A DNA stretch of 64,000 nt from NCBI RefSeq assembly GCF_033096445.1, contig NZ_AP028155.1, forward strand, positions 3,787,880 to 3,851,879. Direction: 5' to 3'. This document shows positions 26,505-36,025 of the stretch, one piece after another; within the stretch, counting starts at the first letter, position 1, and each line of letters starts with the position of its first letter. Origin of the DNA: Butyricimonas faecihominis. Lineage in GTDB: Bacteria > Bacteroidota > Bacteroidia > Bacteroidales > Marinifilaceae. A program made the position numbers and the translations under genes. The notes under the pieces are model-generated. The model did not search any database, was not told where the DNA came from, and was given only the letters and a program-made list of their open reading frames with translations.

Positions 26505-27629
26505 TCAGTTAAAGAATGTACGAATTTGTTCGATGATGTACTCTTGCTCTTCCGCTTTCATTTCCGTGTGCATCGGCAGCGATAGTACCTCTTCGCTTAA
26601 TTGTTCAGCAACGGGGAATGTTCCTTGCCCTTGTCCCTTTTTAGCATAAGCCTCTTGCAAATGCAAGGGGATAGGATAATAAATCATGCTGGGAACATCA
26701 TGTTCTGCCAAGAAAGATTTCAACTCATCCCGTAGGTGATTTTGAACCCGGATGGTGTATTGATGGAACACGTGTGTGCTATTAGCAGCCCGTTGTGGAA
26801 GGATAATTCCTTTTACTGTTGCTAACCCTTTGTCATAATGTTCGGCGGCTTGATTACGGGCGGCTGAATATTCATCAAGGTATTTTAGTTTTACATCCAA
26901 AATGGCAGCTTGCATGGTATCCAAACGAGAGTTACATCCCACGACACTATGGTGATATTTGATCTTTTGCCCGTGATTGGCAATCATGCGGGCCCGTTCG
27001 GCTAATTCGTGATCTCGGATAAATAAGGCTCCACCGTCCCCGTAACATCCTAAATTTTTGGAGGGGAAGAATGAGGTTGTACCAATATCTCCAATGCATC
27101 CGGCTTTTTGTTGGAGACCGTTACTGAACGTGTAAGTGGCCCCGATAGCTTGTGCCGTGTCTTCTACCACGTAAAGTTTGTGTCGGCGGGCTATATCCAT
27201 AAGCGGTTCCATGTCTGCGCATTGGCCGTACAAGTGAACAGGAACGATTGCTTTCGTGCGGGGGGTAATTTTTTCTTCAATCTTGGTAACATCAATTGTG
27301 AAACGGTCTGCGACACAATCCACGAAAATAGGTTCCAACCGTAAAAGGGCAATCACCTCGGCTGTGGCCACGTAAGTATGAACAGGTACAATCACCTCGT
27401 CCCCGGGTTGTAACCCGAGAGCCATTAAAGCAATTTGTAAGGCATCCGTGCCGTTGGCACAAGGAACAACATGTTCTACTTGATTATACTCCGCAAGATG
27501 TTGGGCGAAAGTCTTCACTTGGGGGCCGTTAATGAAAGCCGTGGTGTCAAGTACTTCCTGTATGGCGTTGTTTATTTCCTCCCGAATGCGTTCATATTGT
27601 CCGTGAAGGTCAACCATCGTGATTTTCAT
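26505..27629 (-). CDS. DegT/DnrJ/EryC1/StrS sugar aminotransferase (WbpE/WlbC-like)
   Basis: 374 residues. PLP-dependent aminotransferase on nucleotide sugars; the PLP lysine is in FFPSKNLGCYGDGGA. Other marks: ALMALGLQPGDEVIVPVHTYVATAEV, VEDTAQAIGA and NSRLDTMQAAIL. With a WbpD-like acetyltransferase 18 bp upstream, the likely reaction is amination of UDP-3-keto-GlcNAcA at C3, as for WbpE/WlbC/PorR. The partner dehydrogenases WbpA and WbpB are not in the window. Confidence 0.87.
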   Translation of the reverse strand: MKITMVDLHGQYERIREEINNAIQEVLDTTAFINGPQVKTFAQHLAEYNQVEHVVPCANGTDALQIALMALGLQPGDEVIVPVHTYVATAEVIALLRLEPIFVDCVADRFTIDVTKIEEKITPRTKAIVPVHLYGQCADMEPLMDIARRHKLYVVEDTAQAIGATYTFSNGLQQKAGCIGDIGTTSFFPSKNLGCYGDGGALFIRDHELAERARMIANHGQKIKYHHSVVGCNSRLDTMQAAILDVKLKYLDEYSAARNQAAEHYDKGLATVKGIILPQRAANSTHVFHQYTIRVQNHLRDELKSFLAEHDVPSMIYYPIPLHLQEAYAKKGQGQGTFPVAEQLSEEVLSLPMHTEMKAEEQEYIIEQIRTFFN

Positions 27630-27647
27630 TGTGATATAAAATTAGAT

Positions 27648-28226
27648 TTATTCTTCTATTTTTTGAACTAACCCGTTTTGTAAATGATAGCGTTGTTTGC
27701 TTTCCGGACATTCGGCTATTCCCTTTTCGTCAAAATGAAGACGATGCCCGTATTCACTCATCCAACCGATTTGTTTAGCCGGATTACCAACTAACAAAGC
27801 GTATGCAGGAACAGTTTTTGTTACAACGGCCCCGGCTCCGATGAAGGCGTAAGCCCCAATGTCATGCCCGCACACGATCGTGGCATTGGCTCCGATGGTA
27901 GCCCCTTTGCCCACGTGCGTTTTGGCATATTGACTTTTCCGGTTTACTGCACTACGAGGATTGGTCACGTTCGTGAATACGCATGATGGACCCAAGAAAA
28001 CATCATCGTCACAAGTGACTCCCGTGTACACGGATACATTATTCTGTACTTTTACTTGGTTCCCGAGAACTACCTCCGGGGATATGACCACGTTTTGCCC
28101 GATGTTACAATTCTCTCCGATCCGGCAATTACTCATAATGTGGGAGAAATGCCATATTTTAGTTCCTTTTCCGATTGTTGCGCCCTCGTCTACGATGGCG
28201 GTCTCGTGTACGAAATAATCTTTCAT
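27648..28226 (-). CDS. WbpD/WlbB-like nucleotide-sugar N-acetyltransferase
   Basis: 192 residues, the WbpD size. Left-handed beta-helix hexapeptide repeats run from ETAIVDEGATIGKGTKIWHF through NCNIGQNVVISPEVVLG to GANATIVCGHDIGAYAFIGAGAVV. The ending VGNPAKQIGWMSEYGHRL is characteristic of WbpD/WlbB, which acetylates the 3-amino group of UDP-GlcNAc3NA. It is the first gene of the minus-strand operon and has its own promoter. Confidence 0.88.
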   Translation of the reverse strand: MKDYFVHETAIVDEGATIGKGTKIWHFSHIMSNCRIGENCNIGQNVVISPEVVLGNQVKVQNNVSVYTGVTCDDDVFLGPSCVFTNVTNPRSAVNRKSQYAKTHVGKGATIGANATIVCGHDIGAYAFIGAGAVVTKTVPAYALLVGNPAKQIGWMSEYGHRLHFDEKGIAECPESKQRYHLQNGLVQKIEE

Positions 28227-28245
28227 ATCTGAATCATTTTACTGG

Positions 28246-28276
28246 CAAAGATAGTTTTTCTATTAAAGTATTGAAA
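28246..28276 (-). promoter_or_regulatory. Promoter of the minus-strand polysaccharide operon
   Basis: On the minus strand: TTTC (28273-28276), 19 bp, TATCTTTG (28246-28253), 19 bp before the wbpD-like start codon. The upstream gene is ended by a strong terminator, so this promoter probably drives all seven genes. Confidence 0.65.
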
Positions 28277-28310
28277 GAAACGGGGGTGATGTTTTTCTTT
28301 CGAGGAAATA

Positions 28311-28338
28311 AAAAAGCCGCCTTGACGGGCGGCTTTTT
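28311..28338 (-). terminator. Intrinsic terminator after the PpiD-like gene
   Basis: An 11-bp perfect stem (AAAAAGCCGCC at 28311-28321, GGCGGCTTTTT at 28328-28338) with a 6-nt loop. Read on the minus strand, the second arm ends in a U-rich run, separating the foldase gene from the polysaccharide operon. Confidence 0.9.
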
Positions 28339-28357
28339 CGGTTTGTGGTTTAGGTTT

Positions 28358-30481
28358 CTAGTAAAATTTGTATCTTGTATCAACCACTCCGGCATTCTTC
28401 ACTAACGCGGGAAGAATCAAGCGGAACTTGGTGTACAGATTCGTTTGTTCGATACTTCTCTTGGCAGCTTCAATTTGTTCGGGAGTAACTGTTTCAACAG
28501 TTTTAGAGTTTACAACCACAACATAAACTCCTTGGTTACCGATGATCGGTTTAGAAATTTCGTTTTCTTTCATTGTAACAACTTCGGCAGTCAGCACGGG
28601 TTCGATACCAACTCCGGGAACTTGGAATGAACTGAAACTAACATCCGTGGCATCCATTACCTCTGCATTGGCTTTTTGTGCTACAGAAAGTAAACTTTCA
28701 CTTCCGGAAATAGCATTGGTCAACTCCTTGGCAATGATTTCGCCTTTCTTTTTACGGATAAGTTCGGTGCGGATAGCTGCAGAAACAGAGTTCAGAGGTG
28801 CGATACCTTCTTCTTGAATTCCGGTTAAAACCACAACAGAGAATTTGTCTCCAGCCTCAAAGATCGGAGATTTCTCTTTGGTCGTCAGGATGAAGCCCGG
28901 TTTTTCAGCCATATAAGCCTCACGGATAATATCTCTTGCGTTATCAATGCCTGCAATCTGATAATCGTTTTTACCTAAGTTTGCGATACGTTTGGTTTGA
29001 TTATTAGCAGTTAAAGCTGCCTCAAAATCTTCTACGGTATTGATATTGTTTGCAAAAGTACGTGCGTCGTTATAAATCTTGTTGATCGTTTGTTGAGACG
29101 GGGTAATTTCTTTTGCAACGATTCCGATTTGTACCTTATCAACAGGTTTTGATCTGTCTGTTACTTGCAAAACATGGAATCCGTAATTTGATCTTACCAC
29201 TTTCACCTCGTTTTTGTTAGAGAAGAACGCTGAATCTGCGATCGGTTGGAGCATCTGATCTTGGGTGAACCATCCGAAATCCCCACCATTTACAGAAGTA
29301 TTCTGATCGGCAGAATATTGTCTTGCTAAAGCATCGAAATCTCCGCCTTTACGAATTAAACCTGCTAAACTATCGGCTAATTTCTCTGATTGAGCCATAT
29401 TGTTTGATGCGATCAAGATATGACGGGCTCTTACTGAGTCGGGTAATACACGGCGGTCGGCAACACGAACGATGTTATAAGCATTATCTTTCAAGTAAGG
29501 TCCGAACACGCCATCACTCTTTTCCGTGAACAAGAATTCATCCAGTTCCTCGTTATCCAATTCTCCCTTTTTGTAATATTTGGGTTGGAATCTTTTTTCA
29601 GATGAAAGGTTAGCGAATTCAAGCACGTTCTTTGCTTCTGCAAATTCGGGTTTCAAATCATTCACCCAGTCTTCCGTTTCTTTAATGTCTTCGGCTGAAG
29701 CGGTAATGTCAAAGTTCACGTAAGCGATCTGTCTAGCTTCTTCGCGTTCAAACAAATATTTGTGTGAATTATAATAATCTTTGATCTCGTTAGCAGTTAC
29801 CTTTACTGCAGAGTCGCTAACGGTGTTGTAGCTTTTCATGATAAAGCTGATGTCTACTGTCGTTGCTGCACTTTCTGCAAGTTCTTTGGCTTGAGCATCT
29901 GTTACAAACAAACTTTTTGCTAACAGAGTATTATATTTTTCTTGTTTACGAGCCGTGTTTACTTGCTCTTCCATGTTCAACCAATATTCCTTTTGCGGGG
30001 TTCCGGCAGGAGCTTCGATCAATTGTTTGATGATCAGACGGGCTCTTTCTTTGTCTACCTGTCCCGTGTTAGGATCTGCGAATAACTGGCTGACGGCCGG
30101 GTTCATGTTACTCCCTAATAAGAAATCGTATAACTCGTCACCGCTAACGTCCAAACCTAATTCCTCGTATTCCTTGTTCAGAATGATTTCAGAAACAATT
30201 TGATTCCAAGTATTTTCCCGGATCATTCTTTGTTGCTCATCCGTTAGGGCAGATAAACCGTTCATGCTTTTGATGAAATCTTCATTCTTCATAATCTTTT
30301 GTTGATATTCTTGAATGCCGATAGTTTCACCTCCAACTTCTCCAACTTTGTTTCTGGAACGATTGATAAGGCTGGCGCCAGAGCTAAGAGCATCACCAAC
30401 AATAAATGCCATGAGGGCTAATCCAATCACGATACTAACAAGTACTCCACCGCGATTTCTAATTTTTTGTAACGTTGCCAT
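28358..30481 (-). CDS. PpiD/SurA-like periplasmic peptidyl-prolyl isomerase
   Basis: 707 residues. A single N-terminal membrane helix (VLVSIVIGLALMAFIVGDAL, about 14-33) anchors it to the inner membrane. A SurA-N-like chaperone region follows (about 40-230), then a parvulin domain (RARHILIAS, GGDFGWFTQDQM, VVRSNYGFHVLQV, about 350-450) and a second parvulin-like fold towards the C-terminus. PpiD folds newly exported outer-membrane proteins. It is read in the same direction as topA, 114 bp downstream of it, and is closed by a terminator. Confidence 0.9.
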   Translation of the reverse strand: MATLQKIRNRGGVLVSIVIGLALMAFIVGDALSSGASLINRSRNKVGEVGGETIGIQEYQQKIMKNEDFIKSMNGLSALTDEQQRMIRENTWNQIVSEIILNKEYEELGLDVSGDELYDFLLGSNMNPAVSQLFADPNTGQVDKERARLIIKQLIEAPAGTPQKEYWLNMEEQVNTARKQEKYNTLLAKSLFVTDAQAKELAESAATTVDISFIMKSYNTVSDSAVKVTANEIKDYYNSHKYLFEREEARQIAYVNFDITASAEDIKETEDWVNDLKPEFAEAKNVLEFANLSSEKRFQPKYYKKGELDNEELDEFLFTEKSDGVFGPYLKDNAYNIVRVADRRVLPDSVRARHILIASNNMAQSEKLADSLAGLIRKGGDFDALARQYSADQNTSVNGGDFGWFTQDQMLQPIADSAFFSNKNEVKVVRSNYGFHVLQVTDRSKPVDKVQIGIVAKEITPSQQTINKIYNDARTFANNINTVEDFEAALTANNQTKRIANLGKNDYQIAGIDNARDIIREAYMAEKPGFILTTKEKSPIFEAGDKFSVVVLTGIQEEGIAPLNSVSAAIRTELIRKKKGEIIAKELTNAISGSESLLSVAQKANAEVMDATDVSFSSFQVPGVGIEPVLTAEVVTMKENEISKPIIGNQGVYVVVVNSKTVETVTPEQIEAAKRSIEQTNLYTKFRLILPALVKNAGVVDTRYKFY

Positions 30482-30595
30482 TTATATTAAAATTTTATGT
30501 TTCTACACACGAATTTATTCTATTTTTCGAGGGTACGAATATATAAAATGGATTGGTTTTATGCAAATAAATTTCAATCCCTTTCGTTTATTGCC

Positions 30596-32956
30596 CTATT
30601 CCTTCTTTTTCGTTTCCTTTTTTGTTGCCTTCGGGGCCGCTTTTTTTGTTGTCTTTTTTGTCGTTTTTTTCTTACTGTCCCCTCCCTTTGCAATGATTTC
30701 CATGGTTTCCTCAAAGGTTAATTTGTCTGCTTCTTTTCCTTTGGGGATCTTATAGTTCACTTTGTTGAACGTGATGTAAGGCCCAAAACGACCGTTAAGA
30801 ATTTGTACCCCATTTTCAAACTCTTGGATCTTCCTGTTTTTCTCGATTTCTCGTTTCTCGTTGATTCGTTCGATAGCGGTTTCAAGAGTTATTGTTCCCG
30901 GATCGTCAACGCCTTTTTTCAAGGAAACGAAAAGTTGATTATGCTTGATGTAAGGTCCAAAACGACCGATGCCGACACTGACAGGTTTCTCCTCGAATTC
31001 ACCCAGTTGACGGGGAAACTTGAACAAGTCTAAAGCTTCTTCCAAGGTAATGGTTTCCATCAGTTGCCCTTTGAGCAGTCCGGCATAACGTACGGATTCT
31101 CCTTCACCAATCTGAGCCATCGGTCCAAAACGTCCGATTCGTACGGAAACGGTTTCTCCTGTTTGTGGATCTTTACCAAGTTCCCGGGCTCCCGTGTTCC
31201 GTTCGGATTCTTTCAACGTTTTCTCCACGTTAGCATGGAAAGGTTGATAGAATGTTCCGATCATGGATTGCCATTCAACCTCTCCTTCGGCAATGTGGTC
31301 AAGGGCATCCTCGGCATTTGCCGTGAAGTTATAATCCATGATATTCGTGAAATAATTGGAAAGGAAATCTGTCACGACCATTCCGATATCCGAGGGAAAC
31401 AATTTCTTCTTTTCCGCACCGAATATCCGGCTGATCTTCTTGACTTTTATATCTTGTCCTTTAAGGTCTATCTGGTCTAGTTGACGTTCTGTACCATCCC
31501 GGCTTTCCCGTAAGATATATCCCCGGTTCTGGATCGTGGTAATCGTGGGTGCGTATGTTGACGGACGTCCGATTCCCAAGGCTTCCATTTTCTTCACGAG
31601 ACTGGCCTCCGTGTAGCGGGGAGGATGCGTCGTGTATTGTTCTAAGGCTTGGATCAGGGAACGTTGTAACTGGTCTCCTTTATGTATTGCAGGTAATAAG
31701 GCCGCTTCATCGTCTTCTTTCTCGTCATCGAAAGATTCCATGTACACTTTGAGGAAACCATCGAAAATGATCACTTCACCCACGGCTTCGAACGTGTGTT
31801 TTTCCCCGGTAATGGCGATCGTTATGGTTGTTTTTTCCAGTTCGGCCTCTGCCATTTGAGAGGCGAGAGTCCGTTTCCGGATTAACGAGTAAAGTTGCTG
31901 TTCATTCTTGTCTCCGCTGATCGATTCCTTGTCCATATAGGTCGGGCGGATGGCCTCGTGGGCCTCTTGCGCCCCTTTCGTCTTCGTGGCGAAATTCCTA
32001 GGTTTGGAATATTTTTCTCCCAGCGTGTTACAGATAACGGCTTTTGCCGCACCGATAGCCAGTTGGGATAGGTTCACGGAGTCCGTTCTCATGTAAGTGA
32101 TGTGTCCCTGTTCGTATAGTTTCTGGGCCACGGCCATTGTCTGCGAAACAGAAAATCCCAATTTGCGGGATGCCTCCTGTTGTAGCGTGGATGTCGTGAA
32201 CGGTGGAGCCGGTTTACGGCTACCCGGTTTCGTCTCGACATTACTTACTGAAAATGCCGCCTTCTTGCAATGTTCCAGAAAGTTAACCGTCTCTTCCTGC
32301 GTGGAAAAACGTTCGGATAATTCTGCCTTTAAGGGTACCGAATTACCATTTGCGTCTTTGGTTTCAAATGTTCCGGTAACCTTATAATATTTTTGTTCAA
32401 CGAAATGGTTAATTTCTCGTTCTCGTTCAACGATGAGTTTTACGGCAACGGATTGAACCCGTCCGGCTGACAAGGAAGGTTTCACTTTTTTCCATAGGAC
32501 TGGTGACACTTCGAATCCGACCAGTCGGTCAAGAACCCGGCGGGCCTGTTGGGCATCCACGAGGTTTTTATCAATGTCCCGGGGGTTATTGATCGCATGT
32601 AAAATAGCATCTTTCGTGATTTCGTGAAAAACAATCCGTTTCGTGTTCTCCTTCTTCAACCCCAGAACTTCGAATAAATGCCAAGCAATAGCTTCTCCCT
32701 CGCGGTCCTCATCGGAGGCTAACCAAACCGTTTTGGCTTCCTTGGCAAGTTGTTTCAATTCTTTTACAATCGCTTTCTTGTCGGGTGATATTTCATATTT
32801 TGGTTGGAAATTATGTTCTATATCAATTCCTAAATCTTTTTTTTCAAGATCCCGGATATGTCCGAAACTAGATTTTACAACATAATTCTCTCCTAAAAAA
32901 CGTTCAATAGTCTTGGCTTTAGCCGGAGACTCGACAATTACTAAATTTTCAATCAT
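30596..32956 (-). CDS. topA: DNA topoisomerase I (type IA)
   Basis: 786 residues. Toprim domain at the start (VIVESPAKAKTIERFLG; DEDREGEAIAWHL). The active-site tyrosine is in ITYMRTDSVNLS. Arg-Val-Gln motif SAGRVQSVAVKLI is present. The C-terminus has three GRFGP repeats in place of the four-Cys zinc fingers of the E. coli enzyme, then a Lys/Thr-rich tail (KKKTTKKTTKK...), a feature of Bacteroidota TopA that probably binds DNA. TopA relaxes negative supercoils. Confidence 0.97.
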   Translation of the reverse strand: MIENLVIVESPAKAKTIERFLGENYVVKSSFGHIRDLEKKDLGIDIEHNFQPKYEISPDKKAIVKELKQLAKEAKTVWLASDEDREGEAIAWHLFEVLGLKKENTKRIVFHEITKDAILHAINNPRDIDKNLVDAQQARRVLDRLVGFEVSPVLWKKVKPSLSAGRVQSVAVKLIVEREREINHFVEQKYYKVTGTFETKDANGNSVPLKAELSERFSTQEETVNFLEHCKKAAFSVSNVETKPGSRKPAPPFTTSTLQQEASRKLGFSVSQTMAVAQKLYEQGHITYMRTDSVNLSQLAIGAAKAVICNTLGEKYSKPRNFATKTKGAQEAHEAIRPTYMDKESISGDKNEQQLYSLIRKRTLASQMAEAELEKTTITIAITGEKHTFEAVGEVIIFDGFLKVYMESFDDEKEDDEAALLPAIHKGDQLQRSLIQALEQYTTHPPRYTEASLVKKMEALGIGRPSTYAPTITTIQNRGYILRESRDGTERQLDQIDLKGQDIKVKKISRIFGAEKKKLFPSDIGMVVTDFLSNYFTNIMDYNFTANAEDALDHIAEGEVEWQSMIGTFYQPFHANVEKTLKESERNTGARELGKDPQTGETVSVRIGRFGPMAQIGEGESVRYAGLLKGQLMETITLEEALDLFKFPRQLGEFEEKPVSVGIGRFGPYIKHNQLFVSLKKGVDDPGTITLETAIERINEKREIEKNRKIQEFENGVQILNGRFGPYITFNKVNYKIPKGKEADKLTFEETMEIIAKGGDSKKKTTKKTTKKAAPKATKKETKKKE

Positions 32957-33038
32957 ATACGATTTTCTTTTACATTTCCGTTTCCTTCCGAAACGGATTT
33001 ATCGCTTTCTTTAAGCTGTTCGTCCTAAAATTAGGGTG

Positions 33039-33069
33039 CAAACTTACGTAAAACAATTGAAAATGAAAA
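33039..33069 (-). promoter_or_regulatory. Promoter of topA
   Basis: On the minus strand: TTTT (33066-33069), 19 bp, TAAGTTTG (33039-33046). The -7 box is 82 bp before the topA start. Confidence 0.5.
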
Positions 33070-33109
33070 ACTCTACCCATTTTTTAGTAAAAAACTCTCT
33101 CCAAAATAG

Positions 33110-33142
33110 CGAAGAGGATGTTCCTTGGAAACATCCTCTTCG
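33110..33142 (-). terminator. Hairpin after the double-thioredoxin gene
   Basis: A 13-bp stem (CGAAGAGGATGTT at 33110-33122 with AACATCCTCTTCG at 33130-33142) and a 7-nt loop lie 28 bp past the stop of the minus-strand gene. The following minus-strand sequence is only moderately T-rich, so it is a probable terminator. Confidence 0.65.
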
Positions 33143-33169
33143 AGCATATTATTATAAGTATTCCGGAGT

Positions 33170-35206
33170 TTATTTCCCCGTGTTTGCTTGAACTATTTTT
33201 TGCCAACGGGCTTTTTGTGTGTCATTTGCTTTTGCCAATGAACCGGATAAATAGTAAGCTATCATTTGAGAATCTTTTCCCAGTTTCGGGAGTTCTTTCT
33301 CGCAAGCTGTCAAGATCTTGTCAATATTTTCTGTCTTCACAGCCTTCGCAATAGCTAAAGAAGACAGTAAGGTTTTCTCGTTTGATAACTTCAGGGCTTT
33401 TACTTCCCGTCCGATAGCGTCTAAACGTTTTACATCGGTTTTTTGACCACGTCCGGCGATAACCATTAATATTTCACGGAAAAGACCTTCACTCAAACGG
33501 TTATCGACTTTTTCCTTGCCAATGGTTTCGTTGAATTTGCTCCGGTTGTCAGTCAAGAATTTTGCCGCTTCTGAATCTTTCGGGCTTAATTCGCTGTTAC
33601 CGAAAATGAACCAGTAATCTTCTGATAATTTTTCTTCATCGGTAGAAATTTTCAATAATTCGTCCACGATGGCTTTTGCGTTCGGATCGTAATTAGCTAC
33701 CATCACTTGAGCGTATTGAGATAAAAATGCTTTATCTCTATTACCGCTATTGTATTTTGCATCTAAAGCTCCTAAAGCTTTGTTGTCATCGAAAGATTCC
33801 TTCACTCTCTCTATGAATTTCTCACCTTCACCACCACCGACAAGTTTATGACGAATGGTACCGTCCGGATTTACGATCACGAAAGTCGGGTAGGCACGAA
33901 CACCGAATTTTTTTGCTAGTTCGGGGCCTTCTCCTTTTTCCATATCATATTTTAAACAGATGAAGTTCTGATTTAGGAAATCTCCCACGTTTTCTTGTTT
34001 GAATACGGTTTCTGACATATACTTGCAAGGACCGCACCAAGTTGTGTAACAGTCAATGAAAAGTTTGCGTCCTTGTTGTTTCGCCATTTTCAAGGCATCT
34101 TCATAGCTTAACTCATAGAAATATACACCAACATGCGCTGCGACCTTGAATTTTTCAAAGAAGTTGGTCATGTAGGCTTTCCCGTTTTCCGGGCTATTGG
34201 CAATGAATTTATCTCCTAATGCTACGATACGTCCGGCTTCGGCTTTGTTCACCTTGGAACTGATCGAGTTTAAGGCGTTTACGATAGACCATAGTTCTTC
34301 GCTCTTGGTTTCTGCTGCTTGTTCAGCGAGAGAAATAATTTTATCCACGTTCTGGTCAATCGTGGCTTGAGCCAACTCGATCTTGCTCATCAATTGATCT
34401 TTATTCTCCAAATCGATATTGGTTAATTCTTGGCGAATTTGCTCAAGTGTCTTAGCGGGTTCTTTCGCATTACGGCGAGTAGTATTATCAATAGCTTGAC
34501 TATAATTACCATAAAGGTAAGCATCTACTTTCTCTTTGCCGATATTTTTATTGAATGTGGCAATGTTGTTTACGACAAGTTTGAAATTATCAGAACCGTA
34601 AGGACTTTCTTCGAGAATAGGCCAGAATTCTTTTTTCATTTTATCCTTGTCTTTCAGTATTTTATTCAACTCTTCGCCTACTTTTTCGCTTTTTGCTTGT
34701 TCATAAGCATCGTTCAACGCAATCTGGTAAGCCATGAGCTGTTTCTTGTTCATCTTTCCTTTCTCGTACACCTTGTTCAAATAATCGAGAGAGGTCTTTT
34801 CGTTCAGCCCTTTTTCAACTCTTGCGATGAATCCTTCCAGATCCCCGCCGCCAACCACTTTGTGTTGTACCGATCCATCGGGACGAAGAATCAAGAACGT
34901 CGGGTAGGCTCTGACTCCAAATTTTTTACCCAGTTCAGGACCTTCTCCTTTTTCCATATCAAATTTCACGCAAACAAATTTGGGATTGAAAAATTCTCCG
35001 GCTTTTTCCTGCGGGAAGATGGTTTCTGACATGTACTTGCAAGGACCGCACCATGAGGTATAGCAATCCATGAAAACGAGTTTGTTCTCTGCTTTGGCTT
35101 TAGCCAATGCTTCATCAAACGTGATATGCTCGAAATTCACGCCTCCTTGACAGAATGCCGTGAAACTAAGCATCAAAAATGCAATAATTGAAATAAGGCT
35201 TTTCAT
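33170..35206 (-). CDS. Protein with two internal thioredoxin repeats
   Basis: 678 residues with an N-terminal signal peptide (ending near AFCQ). Two thioredoxin-fold units, each with a CGPCKYMSE active site (about residues 52 and 395), share near-identical segments such as MEKGEGPEL and KKFGVRAYPTF. Each is followed by a helical region of about 200 residues that repeats the same layout. It arose by internal duplication of a one-domain gene. It should be a periplasmic thiol reductase or isomerase; partners are unknown. Both active sites look intact. Confidence 0.87.
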   Translation of the reverse strand: MKSLISIIAFLMLSFTAFCQGGVNFEHITFDEALAKAKAENKLVFMDCYTSWCGPCKYMSETIFPQEKAGEFFNPKFVCVKFDMEKGEGPELGKKFGVRAYPTFLILRPDGSVQHKVVGGGDLEGFIARVEKGLNEKTSLDYLNKVYEKGKMNKKQLMAYQIALNDAYEQAKSEKVGEELNKILKDKDKMKKEFWPILEESPYGSDNFKLVVNNIATFNKNIGKEKVDAYLYGNYSQAIDNTTRRNAKEPAKTLEQIRQELTNIDLENKDQLMSKIELAQATIDQNVDKIISLAEQAAETKSEELWSIVNALNSISSKVNKAEAGRIVALGDKFIANSPENGKAYMTNFFEKFKVAAHVGVYFYELSYEDALKMAKQQGRKLFIDCYTTWCGPCKYMSETVFKQENVGDFLNQNFICLKYDMEKGEGPELAKKFGVRAYPTFVIVNPDGTIRHKLVGGGEGEKFIERVKESFDDNKALGALDAKYNSGNRDKAFLSQYAQVMVANYDPNAKAIVDELLKISTDEEKLSEDYWFIFGNSELSPKDSEAAKFLTDNRSKFNETIGKEKVDNRLSEGLFREILMVIAGRGQKTDVKRLDAIGREVKALKLSNEKTLLSSLAIAKAVKTENIDKILTACEKELPKLGKDSQMIAYYLSGSLAKANDTQKARWQKIVQANTGK

Positions 35207-35300
35207 AAATTCAACAATAAATTGGTAAATAAAGTTGCAAGGTAGGAAAGAAAGCCTGACGCTGTCATTCCATGGTTTAACATTAACTTATTTTTAAAAT

Positions 35301-35324
35301 AAAAGAGGCCTGAAAGCCTCTTTT
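35301..35324 (-). terminator. Intrinsic terminator after lspA
   Basis: A 9-bp stem (AAAAGAGGC / GCCTCTTTT) with a 6-nt loop. On the minus strand it continues into TTTTATTTT. It ends the dksA-like/lspA transcript. Confidence 0.8.
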
Positions 35325-35362
35325 TATCGTCTACTATAACGTTTTTTTAGAATTGTATATCC

Positions 35363-35974
35363 TTACTTCTTTGATGCGAAATACTTCCGGTGGAAAAGTA
35401 ACAGGATGAACACACCTATGGTAATATAGGAGTCAGCCAAGTTGAATACCGGGCGAAAGAACACGAAGAAATCACCTCCCCAGATCGGAATCCATTGAGG
35501 CAGAAAGCCTTCGTAAAGCGGAAAATAGAGCATATCTACCACCTTGCCATGTAGGAACGAGGAGTACCCTCCCCCGTGAGGAAACATAGTAGCTACTTGT
35601 GAATAACTGTCACTGAAGATCATCCCGTAGAATGCGCTATCGATGATGTTACCTATTGCCCCGCAGAAAATTAACCCGAAAGAGAGAATAACCCCCATGG
35701 GTGCCTTTTCTTTGATGAGACGTCCCAAGTACCAAGCGATACCCCCCACGGCGATTAAGCGGAATACACTTAAAACGGTTTTTCCCCACTTGCCTCCCCC
35801 GAGTTCCATCCCGAAGGCCATCCCGTTGTTTTCAATAAAATGAATTTTGAACCAGTCTCCGAAGACACTGAATTCATCCCCGATCATCATGTGGGTCTTG
35901 ATCCAGATTTTAACAACTTGATCAATGACTAATAGGGCAATAATAAAAATAATAAGTTTTTTCCGCGTACTCAT
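35363..35974 (-). CDS. lspA: Lipoprotein signal peptidase II
   Basis: 203 residues from the ATG at 35974; an open extension to 36010 runs through a hairpin and is rejected. Four membrane helices. The catalytic aspartates are Asp112 in GNIIDSAFYG and Asp181 in FNLADSYITIG, both with the family context. LspA cuts prolipoproteins before the lipid-modified Cys, consistent with the many lipoproteins in this window. At about 200 residues it is longer than the E. coli enzyme (164), mainly through the loop between these two motifs. Confidence 0.95.
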   Translation of the reverse strand: MSTRKKLIIFIIALLVIDQVVKIWIKTHMMIGDEFSVFGDWFKIHFIENNGMAFGMELGGGKWGKTVLSVFRLIAVGGIAWYLGRLIKEKAPMGVILSFGLIFCGAIGNIIDSAFYGMIFSDSYSQVATMFPHGGGYSSFLHGKVVDMLYFPLYEGFLPQWIPIWGGDFFVFFRPVFNLADSYITIGVFILLLFHRKYFASKK

Positions 35975-35995
35975 CTGTGTGATAAAATTTAAAGC

Positions 35996-36025
35996 GACTC
36001 TTAATCGCAAAAGCGATTAAGAGTC
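35996..36025 (-). terminator. Hairpin over the dksA-like stop codon
   Basis: A perfect 13-bp stem (GACTCTTAATCGC / GCGATTAAGAGTC) with a 4-nt loop; the stop codon of the minus-strand gene (36017-36019) is inside one arm. A weak T-rich stretch follows before lspA, so it may be a partial terminator that reduces lspA expression. Confidence 0.6.
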
